Origin: Bradyrhizobium jicamae
GTDB lineage: Bacteria; Pseudomonadota; Alphaproteobacteria; Rhizobiales; Xanthobacteraceae
Reading direction: 5' to 3'
Assembly: GCF_018130215.1 (NCBI RefSeq)
Contig: NZ_JAFCKQ010000039.1
Location: forward strand, 1 to 64,000
DNA length: 64,000 bases
Position numbers and translations under genes: made by a program. The notes beneath the pieces were generated by a model. It had not been told where the DNA came from. It ran no database searches and worked only from the letters and a program-made list of their open reading frames with translations. Position 1 is the stretch's first letter. Every line of letters starts with the position of its first letter. Of this stretch, positions 35,476 to 43,681 are shown piece by piece.

Positions 35476-35871
35476 CTAGTGGTGCTCGCCTCCATCGGAG
35501 GGGTAGCTAGGAGCCGGCTCGTGGCTTGGCGTGGCCCAACTCGGCGCAGGCTGCGGCGCGGGTTCGGGTGCAGGCGCGGCAGCGACCGGCTTCGGGGCTT
35601 TCTTCGGCGCGCTCTTCTTGGCGACCGTCTTGGGTGCCGCTACCGCGGGCGCTGCCTTCTTCGGCGCGGCCTTCTTCGGGGCGGCCTTCTTCGCAGCTTT
35701 CTTTGCAGCTTTCTTTGCAGCCTTCTTCTTCGGCGCCTTCTTGGCTTTCTTCGCGGACTTCTTGGCGGCCTTCTTGACCGACTTCTTCGCGGACTTCTTC
35801 TTCGCCGCTACCGCCTTCTTGGCCTTTTTGGCCTTCTTGCTCTTCTTCGCCTTCTTCGCTTTCTTCGCCAT
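35476..35871 (-). CDS. Histone H1-like Lys/Ala-rich nucleoid protein
   Basis: The ATG at 35871 follows AGGAGG. The 131-residue product is almost entirely AKKAKKAKKS-type and AAKKAAPKKA-type repeats for the first 95 residues. It then changes to a Pro/Ala tail ending SYPSDGGEHH. This composition matches bacterial H1-like proteins that bind DNA through a disordered basic tail. The repeats make DNA-level indels likely. It ends in its own terminator. Confidence 0.88.
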   Translation of the reverse strand: MAKKAKKAKKSKKAKKAKKAVAAKKKSAKKSVKKAAKKSAKKAKKAPKKKAAKKAAKKAAKKAAPKKAAPKKAAPAVAAPKTVAKKSAPKKAPKPVAAAPAPEPAPQPAPSWATPSHEPAPSYPSDGGEHH

Positions 35872-36105
35872 CGTGGTCCTCCTGTTGCCGCTGATGTGAG
35901 TCCACCGGGCGTATTGAAGTGATCGCTTGCCGGACAGCGGCTGCACCTCCGCAAGAGGCGCCTTCCGCTTCGCTCGTCGGGCATGATCGCCGCATCGACG
36001 CTGCGCGCCTGTGGCGAGGGAGAGCCGGTCCTTCACGTAACGTCGGCGCGAGGCTGACGCGTCGGCAGAAGGCTAAGGTCCGGATCATGCTCGAGTAGCA
36101 GTCGA

Positions 36106-37422
36106 TCAATTCAATCCTGGCCGGGGACCTCCTGTCGCCCAATCGAGAAGCTCAATCGTGTGCACCACGGGGACTGACGTGCCGCCGGCAATCTGAACCA
36201 TGCAGCCAATATTGCCCGCAGCGATCATGTCCGGTTTGACAAGCGCAATATTGGCGACCTTGCGATCGCGCAATCTGCTCGCAATGTCGGGCTGGAGAAT
36301 GTTGTAGGTCCCCGCCGAACCGCAACACAAATGGCTCTCAGGCACATCTTTCACCACGAATCCATTCTTGGAAAGCAATTCTTTCGGAAGTTGAGTGATT
36401 TTCTGTCCATGCTGCAACGAACAGGCTGAGTGATAGGCGACGGTGACGTCGCCTTTTTGCGTCGACGGCGCGAGTTCGATGCCCGCGAGATACTCGCTGA
36501 TATCCTTTGCCAGCGCGGAGATTCGCTTGGCCGGCTCCGCGAAAGCGCGGTCCTCGCGCAGCAGGTAGCCATAGTCCTTGACGACTGTCCCACAGCCCGA
36601 GGTCGTCACCAGGATGGCGTCCAGACCGTTCAGGTCCGCTTCCCTCTGCCACACCGTGATGTTGGCGCGCGCGCGCTCGAGCGCGTCGCCGTCCTGGCCC
36701 ATATGGTGGGTCAGCGCGCCGCAGCATTGCTCGTCCTTGACCAGCACGACCTCGATGCCGTGCCGCGTCAGCACGTTGATAGCGGCCTGATTGATTCGCG
36801 GCGCCAGCACCTGCTGGGCGCAGCCCTGCAGCAACGCGACCCGGCCGCGGCGCCGGCCGGCCGGCGCGAACACGGTTCCGGCCAAAGGTCCGGGCTGCGG
36901 CAGGCTGCGCGGCGCCAGCGCCAGCATCGCCGTGATCCGGCGCAGCAGGCCGGGGCTCGATGCACCGACCGACGGGGTCGGCAGCAGCTTCGTCAACGGG
37001 CGCGCGAGCCCGGCCAGGATCATGCCGATCCGGAATACGCCCGGCCGCGGCAGCACGAAAGCCAGCACCGACCGCAACAGCCGCTCCGTGAGCGGCCGCG
37101 TGTAGTCCCGCTCGATCCGGACCCGGGCCTGGTCGACGAGGTGCATGTAGTTCACGCCCGATGGACAGGTGGTCATGCAGGCGAGGCACGACAGGCAGCG
37201 GTCGATATGCTTGACCACGTCAGGCGTCGGCGGCTTGTCCTTCTCCAGCATCTCCTTGATCAGGTAGATGCGGCCGCGCGGGCTATCGAGCTCATCGCCG
37301 AGCAGCACGTAAGTCGGGCAGGTCGCGGTGCAGAAGCCGCAATGCACGCAGGCGCGCAGGATCTTGTCGGCTTCCTTGATGTCGGGATCGGCGAGTTGGG
37401 TGAGGCTGAATTCGGTTTTCAT
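36106..37422 (-). CDS. glcF: Glycolate oxidase iron-sulfur subunit
   Basis: A 438-residue subunit passing electrons from the GlcDE flavoproteins to the quinone pool. Two 4Fe-4S motifs are intact: CVHCGFCTATCPTY near residue 26 and CLSCLACMTTCPSG near residue 78. The two C-terminal CCG motifs follow (CCGALTHHMG near 238, LCCGSAGTYNIL near 365). It overlaps glcE by four bases at its start, so the pair is cotranscribed. Confidence 0.95.
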   Translation of the reverse strand: MKTEFSLTQLADPDIKEADKILRACVHCGFCTATCPTYVLLGDELDSPRGRIYLIKEMLEKDKPPTPDVVKHIDRCLSCLACMTTCPSGVNYMHLVDQARVRIERDYTRPLTERLLRSVLAFVLPRPGVFRIGMILAGLARPLTKLLPTPSVGASSPGLLRRITAMLALAPRSLPQPGPLAGTVFAPAGRRRGRVALLQGCAQQVLAPRINQAAINVLTRHGIEVVLVKDEQCCGALTHHMGQDGDALERARANITVWQREADLNGLDAILVTTSGCGTVVKDYGYLLREDRAFAEPAKRISALAKDISEYLAGIELAPSTQKGDVTVAYHSACSLQHGQKITQLPKELLSKNGFVVKDVPESHLCCGSAGTYNILQPDIASRLRDRKVANIALVKPDMIAAGNIGCMVQIAGGTSVPVVHTIELLDWATGGPRPGLN

Positions 37423-38657
37423 GCGGCCCCGCCTCGCCTCATCCGGCCTCGGTTGAGGACGCTCCTGGGATCAAAGCTGTTGCGGACCCGCTCGCCGAGC
37501 GCGGCAAGCCCGTCCGGCTGCGGCTGGAACACATCGACGTTGCGGCGCACCTCTTCGCTGGCACGGATCAGGGTGGCGTGTCCGCCGGCGGCCGCGACCC
37601 GGCTGCGCACCAGCCGAGCCTGCGCATCTGCACTCGGCGGCAGCGCGGCCCAGATCAGTCCGCCGCCCCAGTCGTAGATCACGTCCCCGCCGCTGTCGCG
37701 CGCCAGCCCCTCTCCAAGCGCGCCACCGGAGGCCGGCGGGCAGACGATGCGCCACACCGGCCACGCCCCGAGCGCGGCATTCGCGGCGAACGGCTGCACG
37801 TCGCGCAAGCCGGCCCACACCGCAAGCGAGGCGGCATCTGCGAGGGTCTCGACCGTCCCATAGGAGGACAGCAGCGCGCCGAGCGAGCCAGCCCGATGCA
37901 CCGCCGACGCCGCGATGCCCTCGAGCCGCACCAGCGTCACCGACTGCCCCGATCCCGCAAGACCTGCGAGTGCTCCGCTCCCGGCCCGGAACACCTGCTG
38001 CGGCAGATGCGCCGCGCCCGACACGTCGAAGGGCGAGCCGAGCGCTGCCGTCATTGCCCGGTTCGCCGTGCCGTCGTCGAGCCCGCGCAGCACCAATGTG
38101 CGCTCGCTTTCAGGCTTCGGCATCACCTTCAGCGTAACCTCGGTCATGACCGCGAGCGTGCCCCAGGAGCCGGTCAGGAGCTTGCAGAGGTCGTAGCCGG
38201 TGACGTTCTTCACCACCCGGCCGCCGGTCTTGAAACTGTCGCCGAAGCCCGACACCGCGTGCGCGCCGAGCAGGTGGTCGCGCGCGCCGCCGGCCTTGAT
38301 TCGGCGGGGCCCCGCCAGCCCGGCGCCAATCATGCCGCCGATCGTGCCCGCGGCCGGCCCGCCGAGCAGAACCGAAATATCCATCGGCTCGAAGGCGAAT
38401 TGCTGGTTCTTGGCATCGATCAGCGACTGCACGTCGGCGAGCGGAGCTCCGGCCTGGACCGTGATGATCAGCTCGTTCGGCTCATAGGCGGTGACGGCGT
38501 TCAGGCCCGAGAGGTCGAGCACCGCATTGGTCGCCGTCGGATGGCCGATCGCGCGCTTGGTGCCATGGCCGATGATCTCGAGCGGCTGCTCGCCGGCCAC
38601 GGCCGCGCGCACCACCTCTTCGACGTCTTTCGCGTCTCTGACCTTGAGCGTGTCCAC
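37419..38657 (-). CDS. glcE: Glycolate oxidase FAD-binding subunit
   Basis: A 412-residue FAD-linked protein. The PCMH-type FAD domain shows PLEIIGHGTKRAIGHP near residue 25, AGTIGGMIGAGLAGPRRIKAGGARDHLLG and GRVVKNVTGYDLCKLLTGSWGTLAVMTEVTLKV-type sequence. The C-terminal half is less conserved, as usual for GlcE. It is 34 bp downstream of the ArsR-type gene on the same strand and overlaps glcF. glcD is 2.6 kb further upstream beyond two unrelated genes. Confidence 0.93.
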   Translation of the reverse strand: MDTLKVRDAKDVEEVVRAAVAGEQPLEIIGHGTKRAIGHPTATNAVLDLSGLNAVTAYEPNELIITVQAGAPLADVQSLIDAKNQQFAFEPMDISVLLGGPAAGTIGGMIGAGLAGPRRIKAGGARDHLLGAHAVSGFGDSFKTGGRVVKNVTGYDLCKLLTGSWGTLAVMTEVTLKVMPKPESERTLVLRGLDDGTANRAMTAALGSPFDVSGAAHLPQQVFRAGSGALAGLAGSGQSVTLVRLEGIAASAVHRAGSLGALLSSYGTVETLADAASLAVWAGLRDVQPFAANAALGAWPVWRIVCPPASGGALGEGLARDSGGDVIYDWGGGLIWAALPPSADAQARLVRSRVAAAGGHATLIRASEEVRRNVDVFQPQPDGLAALGERVRNSFDPRSVLNRGRMRRGGAA

Positions 38658-38690
38658 GGCGTAAGGCGGTATCGAAATTCGGCGCCGAAA

Positions 38691-39377
38691 TCAAATGCGC
38701 GCGCCGAACAGCGTCCTGAACGCCGCAAGCCCGGCTGCTGATATCTCGACGGAACGCCCCTCCGGCCGGCGGCGGATCCAGTCCCGGCGGAACGCGAGGT
38801 CGGCAAGCGCGGCCCCAGCCCGGCCGGCCAGATGCGGACGCCGCTCGCTCCAGTCGAGACAGGGCCGGCACAATGCCCGCCGATGCCGCGACGAGGGACG
38901 CAGGTCGATCTCGAGGCTGCACAGGAACGCCGTCCCGGCGGCGGTCAGCTCGCCCACCTCATGATCAAGCACGAGATAGCCGCGCTCGCGCATCGCATCG
39001 CTGACCGCAACCCCAAGCTCGCCGGCAAGGTGGTCATAGCAGGTCCGGGCCCGCCGCATCTCGTCGTCGATCCGCGGCGGCCTGAGGGGCTGCGACCCGG
39101 CGACGGCGACCGTCATCATGCCCTCGAGCATCTGCGCGACCAGCGGGTTCGCCAGACAATAGAGCCGGCGCGGACCGCGCCGCTCGACCTTGAGCAAGCA
39201 AAACCTCGCCAGCCGCGCAAGGTGCCAGCTCGCGGTCTGCGGGGTGACGCCGGCGACCTGTGCGAGCTCGCTCGCGGTCTGCGGCCGCCCGTCCATCAGC
39301 CGCGACAGGATGCTCGCGCGCCCGGGATCGGCGATCAATGCGGCGAGTTCGGCAAGCTCTGGTGCGATGGTCTGCAT
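38691..39377 (-). CDS. ArsR-family regulator
   Basis: ATG 39377 follows GGAGG and gives 228 residues: an ArsR winged-helix domain (ALIADPGRASILSRLMDGRPQTASELAQVAGVTPQTASWHLARLARF) and a C-terminal half of 130 residues with several Cys and His (RALCRPCLDWSERRPHLAG) that could sense a metal or organic ligand. Typical ArsR metal-binding Cys in the recognition helix are absent. It faces a divergent ABM gene across inverted repeats. Confidence 0.88.
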   Translation of the reverse strand: MQTIAPELAELAALIADPGRASILSRLMDGRPQTASELAQVAGVTPQTASWHLARLARFCLLKVERRGPRRLYCLANPLVAQMLEGMMTVAVAGSQPLRPPRIDDEMRRARTCYDHLAGELGVAVSDAMRERGYLVLDHEVGELTAAGTAFLCSLEIDLRPSSRHRRALCRPCLDWSERRPHLAGRAGAALADLAFRRDWIRRRPEGRSVEISAAGLAAFRTLFGARI

Positions 39378-39435
39378 GGCGGCCTCCGGCGCTGGGAACC
39401 ACGCCCTTATCGCATCGCGGCCGGCTACTACGCTT

Positions 39436-39477
39436 CGATCATGATCGAAATATTCACGACATCGACATTTCGATGAT
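39436..39477. promoter_or_regulatory. ArsR operator candidates
   Basis: A perfect 16-bp palindrome TTCGATCATGATCGAA (39436-39451) is followed by CATCGA-CATT-TCGATG (39462-39477). ATCGAAAT and ATTTCGAT also form an 8-bp inverted repeat across them. The site lies between the divergent ArsR and ABM genes. Confidence 0.6.
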
Positions 39478-39552
39478 CGGCGAACCGAACCCGCCGGTCG
39501 ATCGCCTATCTCCTGCATGCGGTACGGCACCGCGAGACAATCGGAGATGATC

Positions 39553-40035
39553 ATGCAGCGTTCGGAAATCGAGATCGCCACGATGTCGACCCGACGGTCG
39601 GCCATCGGCACATTCGCAGCGATCATGGCGGTCGCCGGCGTCTCACCCTGGGCAGTGTCGCAATCCCGATCGGAGCCAAGCGAAGGAGGAAGACCGATGA
39701 AGCACTATGCGATGAGCACGAGAACCATCAGCGACGCCATCAATACGGGTGGCCTCTTGGTGGTGGCACAATGGGAGGCCAAGGAAGGTCAGGCCGACAG
39801 GATCGCCGAGATCCTCGACCGTTTCCTGCCTGAAGCGCAGAAGGATCCGGGTGCGAAGCTGTTCCTGATCGGTCGCGGCAAGGACAATCCGGCGCAGTTC
39901 CTGTTCTACGAGCTGTTCCAGGACGAAGCGGCGCTGAAGGCGCATCAGGACAGCGCCTACTTCAAGACCTATATCGCCGAGCAGGCGCTGCCGCTGCTGG
40001 CGAAGCGCGAGCGCGCGCAATACGCGCTGATCTGA
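39553..40035 (+). CDS. Exported ABM-domain (YgiN-like) monooxygenase
   Basis: About 160 residues. The N-terminus carries a twin-arginine-like signal (STRRSAIGTFAAIMAVAGVS). The ABM domain is GGLLVVAQWEAKEGQADRIAEIL to AYFKTYIAEQALPLLAKRE, similar to YgiN quinol monooxygenases and LsrG. The start is uncertain among ATG 39547, 39553 (best GGAGA spacing) and 39583. It is the probable target of the divergent ArsR regulator. Confidence 0.82.
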   Translation: MQRSEIEIATMSTRRSAIGTFAAIMAVAGVSPWAVSQSRSEPSEGGRPMKHYAMSTRTISDAINTGGLLVVAQWEAKEGQADRIAEILDRFLPEAQKDPGAKLFLIGRGKDNPAQFLFYELFQDEAALKAHQDSAYFKTYIAEQALPLLAKRERAQYALI

Positions 40036-40056
40036 GCGACGCGGCTGCGTTGGCGC

Positions 40057-41235
40057 TCACAGCAGCGCGCGCAGCGGCGACTTGCGCAGGATCAACGCCG
40101 AGGCCGCAAAGCTGCCGGTTGCCGCAAGGCAGGTCAGCAGCGCGGCCTTGGCGAGCGCAGGCCATGCCAGCGGATGCAGCAGGATCGCGCAGGCGATCAG
40201 GACCGGCGGATGGATGAGATAGACGCCGAAGGCGTTGTCGGAGAGAAATCTTGCGACAACGCCCTGCCCGTCGAAGTGACCGCGATAGATGGCAAGCATC
40301 AACAGGCCCATGCCGACACAGACCAGCGCCTCCCACAGGCATTTGCCGGCGCTGACCCAGTTGAAGCCACCGGAATAAAGCTGCGTGTCGCCCGAAAGCC
40401 CGCCGCCGAACAGGATCAGCGCACCGATCAGCGGCACCGAAGCCGCGAGCATCAACCGGCCCGCGCGCACGCAGAAGCGCTCGGGTATTCCGACCAGCCA
40501 GTTGCCGCGATAGCCGAGCGTGCCGGCCGCGAACATCAGGACATATTGCGGGAAGTCGCCGGGGTGGACGTTGAGCACCGAGGCGCCCTCGTCCAGCCGG
40601 ATGCGGACCAGAAAGGTCAGAGCCGCCATTGCGGCAATGAAGCCGGCGAGCCGGAGGCGGCTCGGCCGGTCGTCACCGAGGTCGACCCGCGGCTCGCGCC
40701 AGCCGGCAAGGCGAAGCAGCCCGTAGAGGATCGAGAACACGAGCAGCGCCGCGCAGAACCACATCGGCCCGGTCTCCGACAGCCATTCGCCATCCCCGAG
40801 ATGCCGGAGCCATTGATGGCCGAAGCCGCCGCTGCCCCAGGTCCAAGACAGGAAATATTGCGTCAGCGGACCGATCACGAGCATGTAGAGCAGCGTCGGC
40901 AGGCCGAGCCGCAGTACGCGGTCGCGGACGAAGGGTGCAATGCCCTTGCGGTCAAAGGACGCGGCCGCGAAATGGCCGGCGATGAAGAACAGCGCGGCCA
41001 TGAAGAAGGCCTGCAGGAAACTCTGATAGACGCCGAAGACCAGCGCCGTGCCGAACCCGGTCGCCTTCCGGTCGACATAGTACCAGTTGCCGAACGGGCT
41101 GTAGGTGTCGCAGGCGTGCATCGAGAGCACGAGGATGATCATCGACCATCTGATATTGTCGATGAACAGCAGGCGGGACGACGCGCTCCGCACCGGCGCC
41201 GCGGTGGCGGAGGTGCCGAGGGAGATGTCAGCCAT
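40057..41235 (-). CDS. Acyltransferase-3 family membrane protein
   Basis: A 392-residue protein with ten or more membrane helices. LLFIDNIRWSMIILVLSMHACDTYSPFG near residue 22 contains the conserved His of the family. FLFVSVFF-like helices, RDRVLRLGLPTLLYMLVIGPLT and SDNAFGVYLIHPPVLI complete the pattern. Members O-acetylate or otherwise acylate surface sugars and lipids. It sits between the ABM gene and glcD without an obvious functional link. Confidence 0.9.
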   Translation of the reverse strand: MADISLGTSATAAPVRSASSRLLFIDNIRWSMIILVLSMHACDTYSPFGNWYYVDRKATGFGTALVFGVYQSFLQAFFMAALFFIAGHFAAASFDRKGIAPFVRDRVLRLGLPTLLYMLVIGPLTQYFLSWTWGSGGFGHQWLRHLGDGEWLSETGPMWFCAALLVFSILYGLLRLAGWREPRVDLGDDRPSRLRLAGFIAAMAALTFLVRIRLDEGASVLNVHPGDFPQYVLMFAAGTLGYRGNWLVGIPERFCVRAGRLMLAASVPLIGALILFGGGLSGDTQLYSGGFNWVSAGKCLWEALVCVGMGLLMLAIYRGHFDGQGVVARFLSDNAFGVYLIHPPVLIACAILLHPLAWPALAKAALLTCLAATGSFAASALILRKSPLRALL

Positions 41236-41305
41236 TGCGCATCACCCCTGGTCTCCCGTCTGCCTGACGCGTTTTCTTCACGCGTCCATTTCGCTCGAAA
41301 ACGCT

Positions 41306-42799
41306 CTAGAACCGCGGGATATCCGGAAACGCCAGCTTGCCGGCGTGGACATGGACGCGGCCGAGCTCGGCGCAGCGGTGCAGCGTCGGAAACACCTTGC
41401 CGGGGTTGAGCAGGCCCTGCGCGTCGAAGGCGCATTTCAGCCGCTGCTGCTGGTTGAGGTCGATCTCGGTGAACATTTCCGGCATCAGGTCGCGCTTCTC
41501 GATGCCGACGCCATGCTCGCCGGTGAGCACGCCGCCAAGCTCGACGCAGCAGCGCAGGATATCGGCGCCGAACGCTTCGGCACGCTCGATCTCGCCGGGC
41601 TTGTTGGCATCGTAGAGGATCAGGGGGTGCAGATTGCCGTCGCCGGCATGGAACACGTTGGCGACGCCGAGCTGGTATTTTTCCGAGAGCTCGCGGATCC
41701 GCGCCAGCGCCTTCGGTAGCGCGCCGCGCGGGATCGTGCCGTCCATGCAGAGATAATCCGGCGAGATGCGGCCGACCGCGGGGAACGCCGCCTTGCGGCC
41801 GGCCCAGAACAGATTGCGCTCGGCTTCGGATGTCGAGATCTGGCAGGTGGTCGAGCCACAGCCAAGTGCGATCGCCTCGACCCGCTTGATCAATTCGTCG
41901 ACCTCGACGGAGGGGCCGTCGAGCTCGATGATCAGCAGCGCCTCGACGTCGAGCGGATAGCCGGCATGGACAAAGGCTTCCGCAGCGTGGATCGCGGGCT
42001 TGTCCATCATCTCCATGCCGCCCGGGATGATGCCGGCGCCGATGATGGCAGCCACGCATTCGCCGGCGGCCTCGACCTCGGCGAAGCCGACCATCATGGC
42101 GCGTGCCGTCTCGGGCTTCTGCAGGATGCGCACCGTGATCTCGGTGATGACCCCGAGCAGGCCCTCGGAGCCGGTGATGATCCCCATCAGATCGTAGCCG
42201 GCATTCTCCGCCGACTTGCCGCCGATCCTCAGGATCTCGCCATTCATCAGGACAATCTCGCAGCCCAGCACGTTGTTGGAGGTCATGCCGTATTTCAGGC
42301 AGTGAACGCCGCCGGAATTCTCCGCGACATTGCCGCCGATCGAGCAGGCGATCTGCGAGGACGGGTCGGGCGCGTAATAGAATCCGGCATGGGCCACCGC
42401 CTGGCTGATCGCAAGGTTGGTGACGCCGGGCTCGGTGACCACGACGCGGTTGTCGAAATCGATCTCGCGGATGCGCTTGAACTTGCCCAGACCGAGCAGC
42501 ACGCCGTCGGCGAGCGGCAGCGCCCCGCCTGACAGCGACGTGCCGGAGCCGCGCGGCACCACCTTGATGCCCTGCGCATGGCAATATTTGAGGACGCGCG
42601 AAACCTGCTCCGTCGTGTCGGGCAACACGGCAACCATCGGCGGCTGCCGATAGGCGGTCAGGCCGTCGGACTCGTAAACCTGCAGTTCGGCTGCGCTATC
42701 GATCACACCCTCGCCCGGGACGATGGCGCGCAAGGCCGCCACGATCTCGCCACGGCGGCTCAGGACGGCCTGGTCGGCAGCCGGCATCATGATGGACAT
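41306..42799 (-). CDS. glcD: Glycolate oxidase subunit (FAD-linked)
   Basis: A 497-residue flavoprotein oxidising glycolate (or D-lactate). ATG 42799 follows GAGGGA. Motifs are PRGSGTSLSGGALPLADGVLLG near residue 97, APDPSSQIACSIGGNVAENSGGVHCLKYG-type FAD-binding sequence, MGIITGSEGLLGVITEITVR, and the C-terminal VFHAGDGNLHPLILYD and GGVLTGEHGVGIEKRDLM with the active-site His residues. It is separated from glcEF. A palindrome resembling a GntR/FadR site lies 32 bp upstream. Confidence 0.94.
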   Translation of the reverse strand: MSIMMPAADQAVLSRRGEIVAALRAIVPGEGVIDSAAELQVYESDGLTAYRQPPMVAVLPDTTEQVSRVLKYCHAQGIKVVPRGSGTSLSGGALPLADGVLLGLGKFKRIREIDFDNRVVVTEPGVTNLAISQAVAHAGFYYAPDPSSQIACSIGGNVAENSGGVHCLKYGMTSNNVLGCEIVLMNGEILRIGGKSAENAGYDLMGIITGSEGLLGVITEITVRILQKPETARAMMVGFAEVEAAGECVAAIIGAGIIPGGMEMMDKPAIHAAEAFVHAGYPLDVEALLIIELDGPSVEVDELIKRVEAIALGCGSTTCQISTSEAERNLFWAGRKAAFPAVGRISPDYLCMDGTIPRGALPKALARIRELSEKYQLGVANVFHAGDGNLHPLILYDANKPGEIERAEAFGADILRCCVELGGVLTGEHGVGIEKRDLMPEMFTEIDLNQQQRLKCAFDAQGLLNPGKVFPTLHRCAELGRVHVHAGKLAFPDIPRF

Positions 42800-42830
42800 C
42801 GGGATTCCCTCGGAGCCTCTGCCCCCTGTC

Positions 42831-42848
42831 GATTTGTTACGACAAATC
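42831..42848. promoter_or_regulatory. Palindromic operator candidate upstream of glcD
   Basis: GATTTGT-TACG-ACAAATC is a perfect 7-bp inverted repeat. The core TTGT-N4-ACAA fits GntR/FadR-type regulators, which include glycolate regulators in other bacteria. It lies between glcD and the divergent cytochrome c gene and could serve both. Confidence 0.5.
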
Positions 42849-43031
42849 AAGCACGTCTGCACCTGTTTGGGTAGGCGGGCCGAAGGTCGGATTGCCACCC
42901 TTGCGCCAGATGAGTTCTCTCTGGGACAAGCGGGCGATCATGAAACCTGTCAAGGTTTCGTGGCTTGTCCGGCCCAAGCGGACCATGCCACAAACAGATC
43001 ACTGTTCCCGGGACGAAACGAAGAGAACCCC

Positions 43032-43427
43032 ATGAAGATAATGACCTTGAGCGCGCTGGCGGTCGTCACATCGCTGGCTTCCTTGTCCTCCGCGCTGGCG
43101 CAGGACGCTGCCGCTGGCAAGACCTCGTTCAACAAGTGCCTGGCCTGCCACGCGATCGGCGAAGGCGCCAAGAACAAGGTCGGCCCCGAGCTCAACGGCC
43201 TCGACGGCCGCCACTCCGGCTCCGCCCCGGACTACAATTATTCCGACGCCAACAAGAATTCCGGCATCACCTGGAACAAGGAACAGTTCCTCGAATACAT
43301 CAAGGACCCGAAGGCCAAGATCCCCGGCACCAAGATGGCGTTTGCCGGCATCAAGAACGAGACCGAGGCCAACAATATCTGGGCCTACATCTCGTCCTTC
43401 GACAAGGACGGCAAGCAGAAGCAGTAA
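43032..43427 (+). CDS. Class I cytochrome c
   Basis: A 131-residue periplasmic electron carrier. It has a signal peptide (MKIMTLSALAVVTSLASLSSALAQ). The heme site CLACH is near residue 37 (FNKCLACHAIGEGAKNKVGPELNG-type sequence). The distal Met ligand lies in IPGTKMAFAGI near residue 100. The layout is that of c2/c550-type cytochromes of rhizobia. It is divergent from glcD. Confidence 0.93.
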   Translation: MKIMTLSALAVVTSLASLSSALAQDAAAGKTSFNKCLACHAIGEGAKNKVGPELNGLDGRHSGSAPDYNYSDANKNSGITWNKEQFLEYIKDPKAKIPGTKMAFAGIKNETEANNIWAYISSFDKDGKQKQ

Positions 43428-43458
43428 TTGCTTCTTCTCCTGAGGCCAGCGTGCTGCG

Positions 43459-43632
43459 CTACCAGGTGTAGCGCACGACGCCCTTGCAGGCGTAGCTCCG
43501 CGTCACGTCGGAGAACCCGCCCTCGAATGTCGCCGCCGCGGACCAGCCGTTGATCCACTTCATCTCGACGGCCGCGGTGGTGAGCACGGAGTCCCGGCGA
43601 GGCGCCGGATTAGTCGGCACCCCCGTGACAGA
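43459..43632 (-). pseudogene. Remnant of an autotransporter beta-barrel C-terminus
   Basis: About 58 residues on the minus strand read like the last strands of an autotransporter: a degenerate TGVPTNPAPRRDSVL corresponds to the usual GvPiaRDaal motif, followed by VEMKWINGWSAAATFEGGFS and a final VVRYTW with terminal aromatic. Nothing upstream continues the barrel; the frame runs into the end of poxB. It is therefore a fragment left by deletion. Confidence 0.65.
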
Positions 43633-43681
43633 GCCGACGGGATGTCGCTCGCAGGACACATCCGGCGCGACCGCCCCGCGG

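Noticed and set aside
40174..41409. Long ORF antisense to the acyltransferase gene
   Set aside because: The other strand encodes a clear multi-helix acyltransferase; this frame is low-complexity charged sequence.
41139..42584. 481-codon minus-strand frame over glcD
   Set aside because: Out-of-phase shadow; the glcD frame holds all FAD and active-site motifs.
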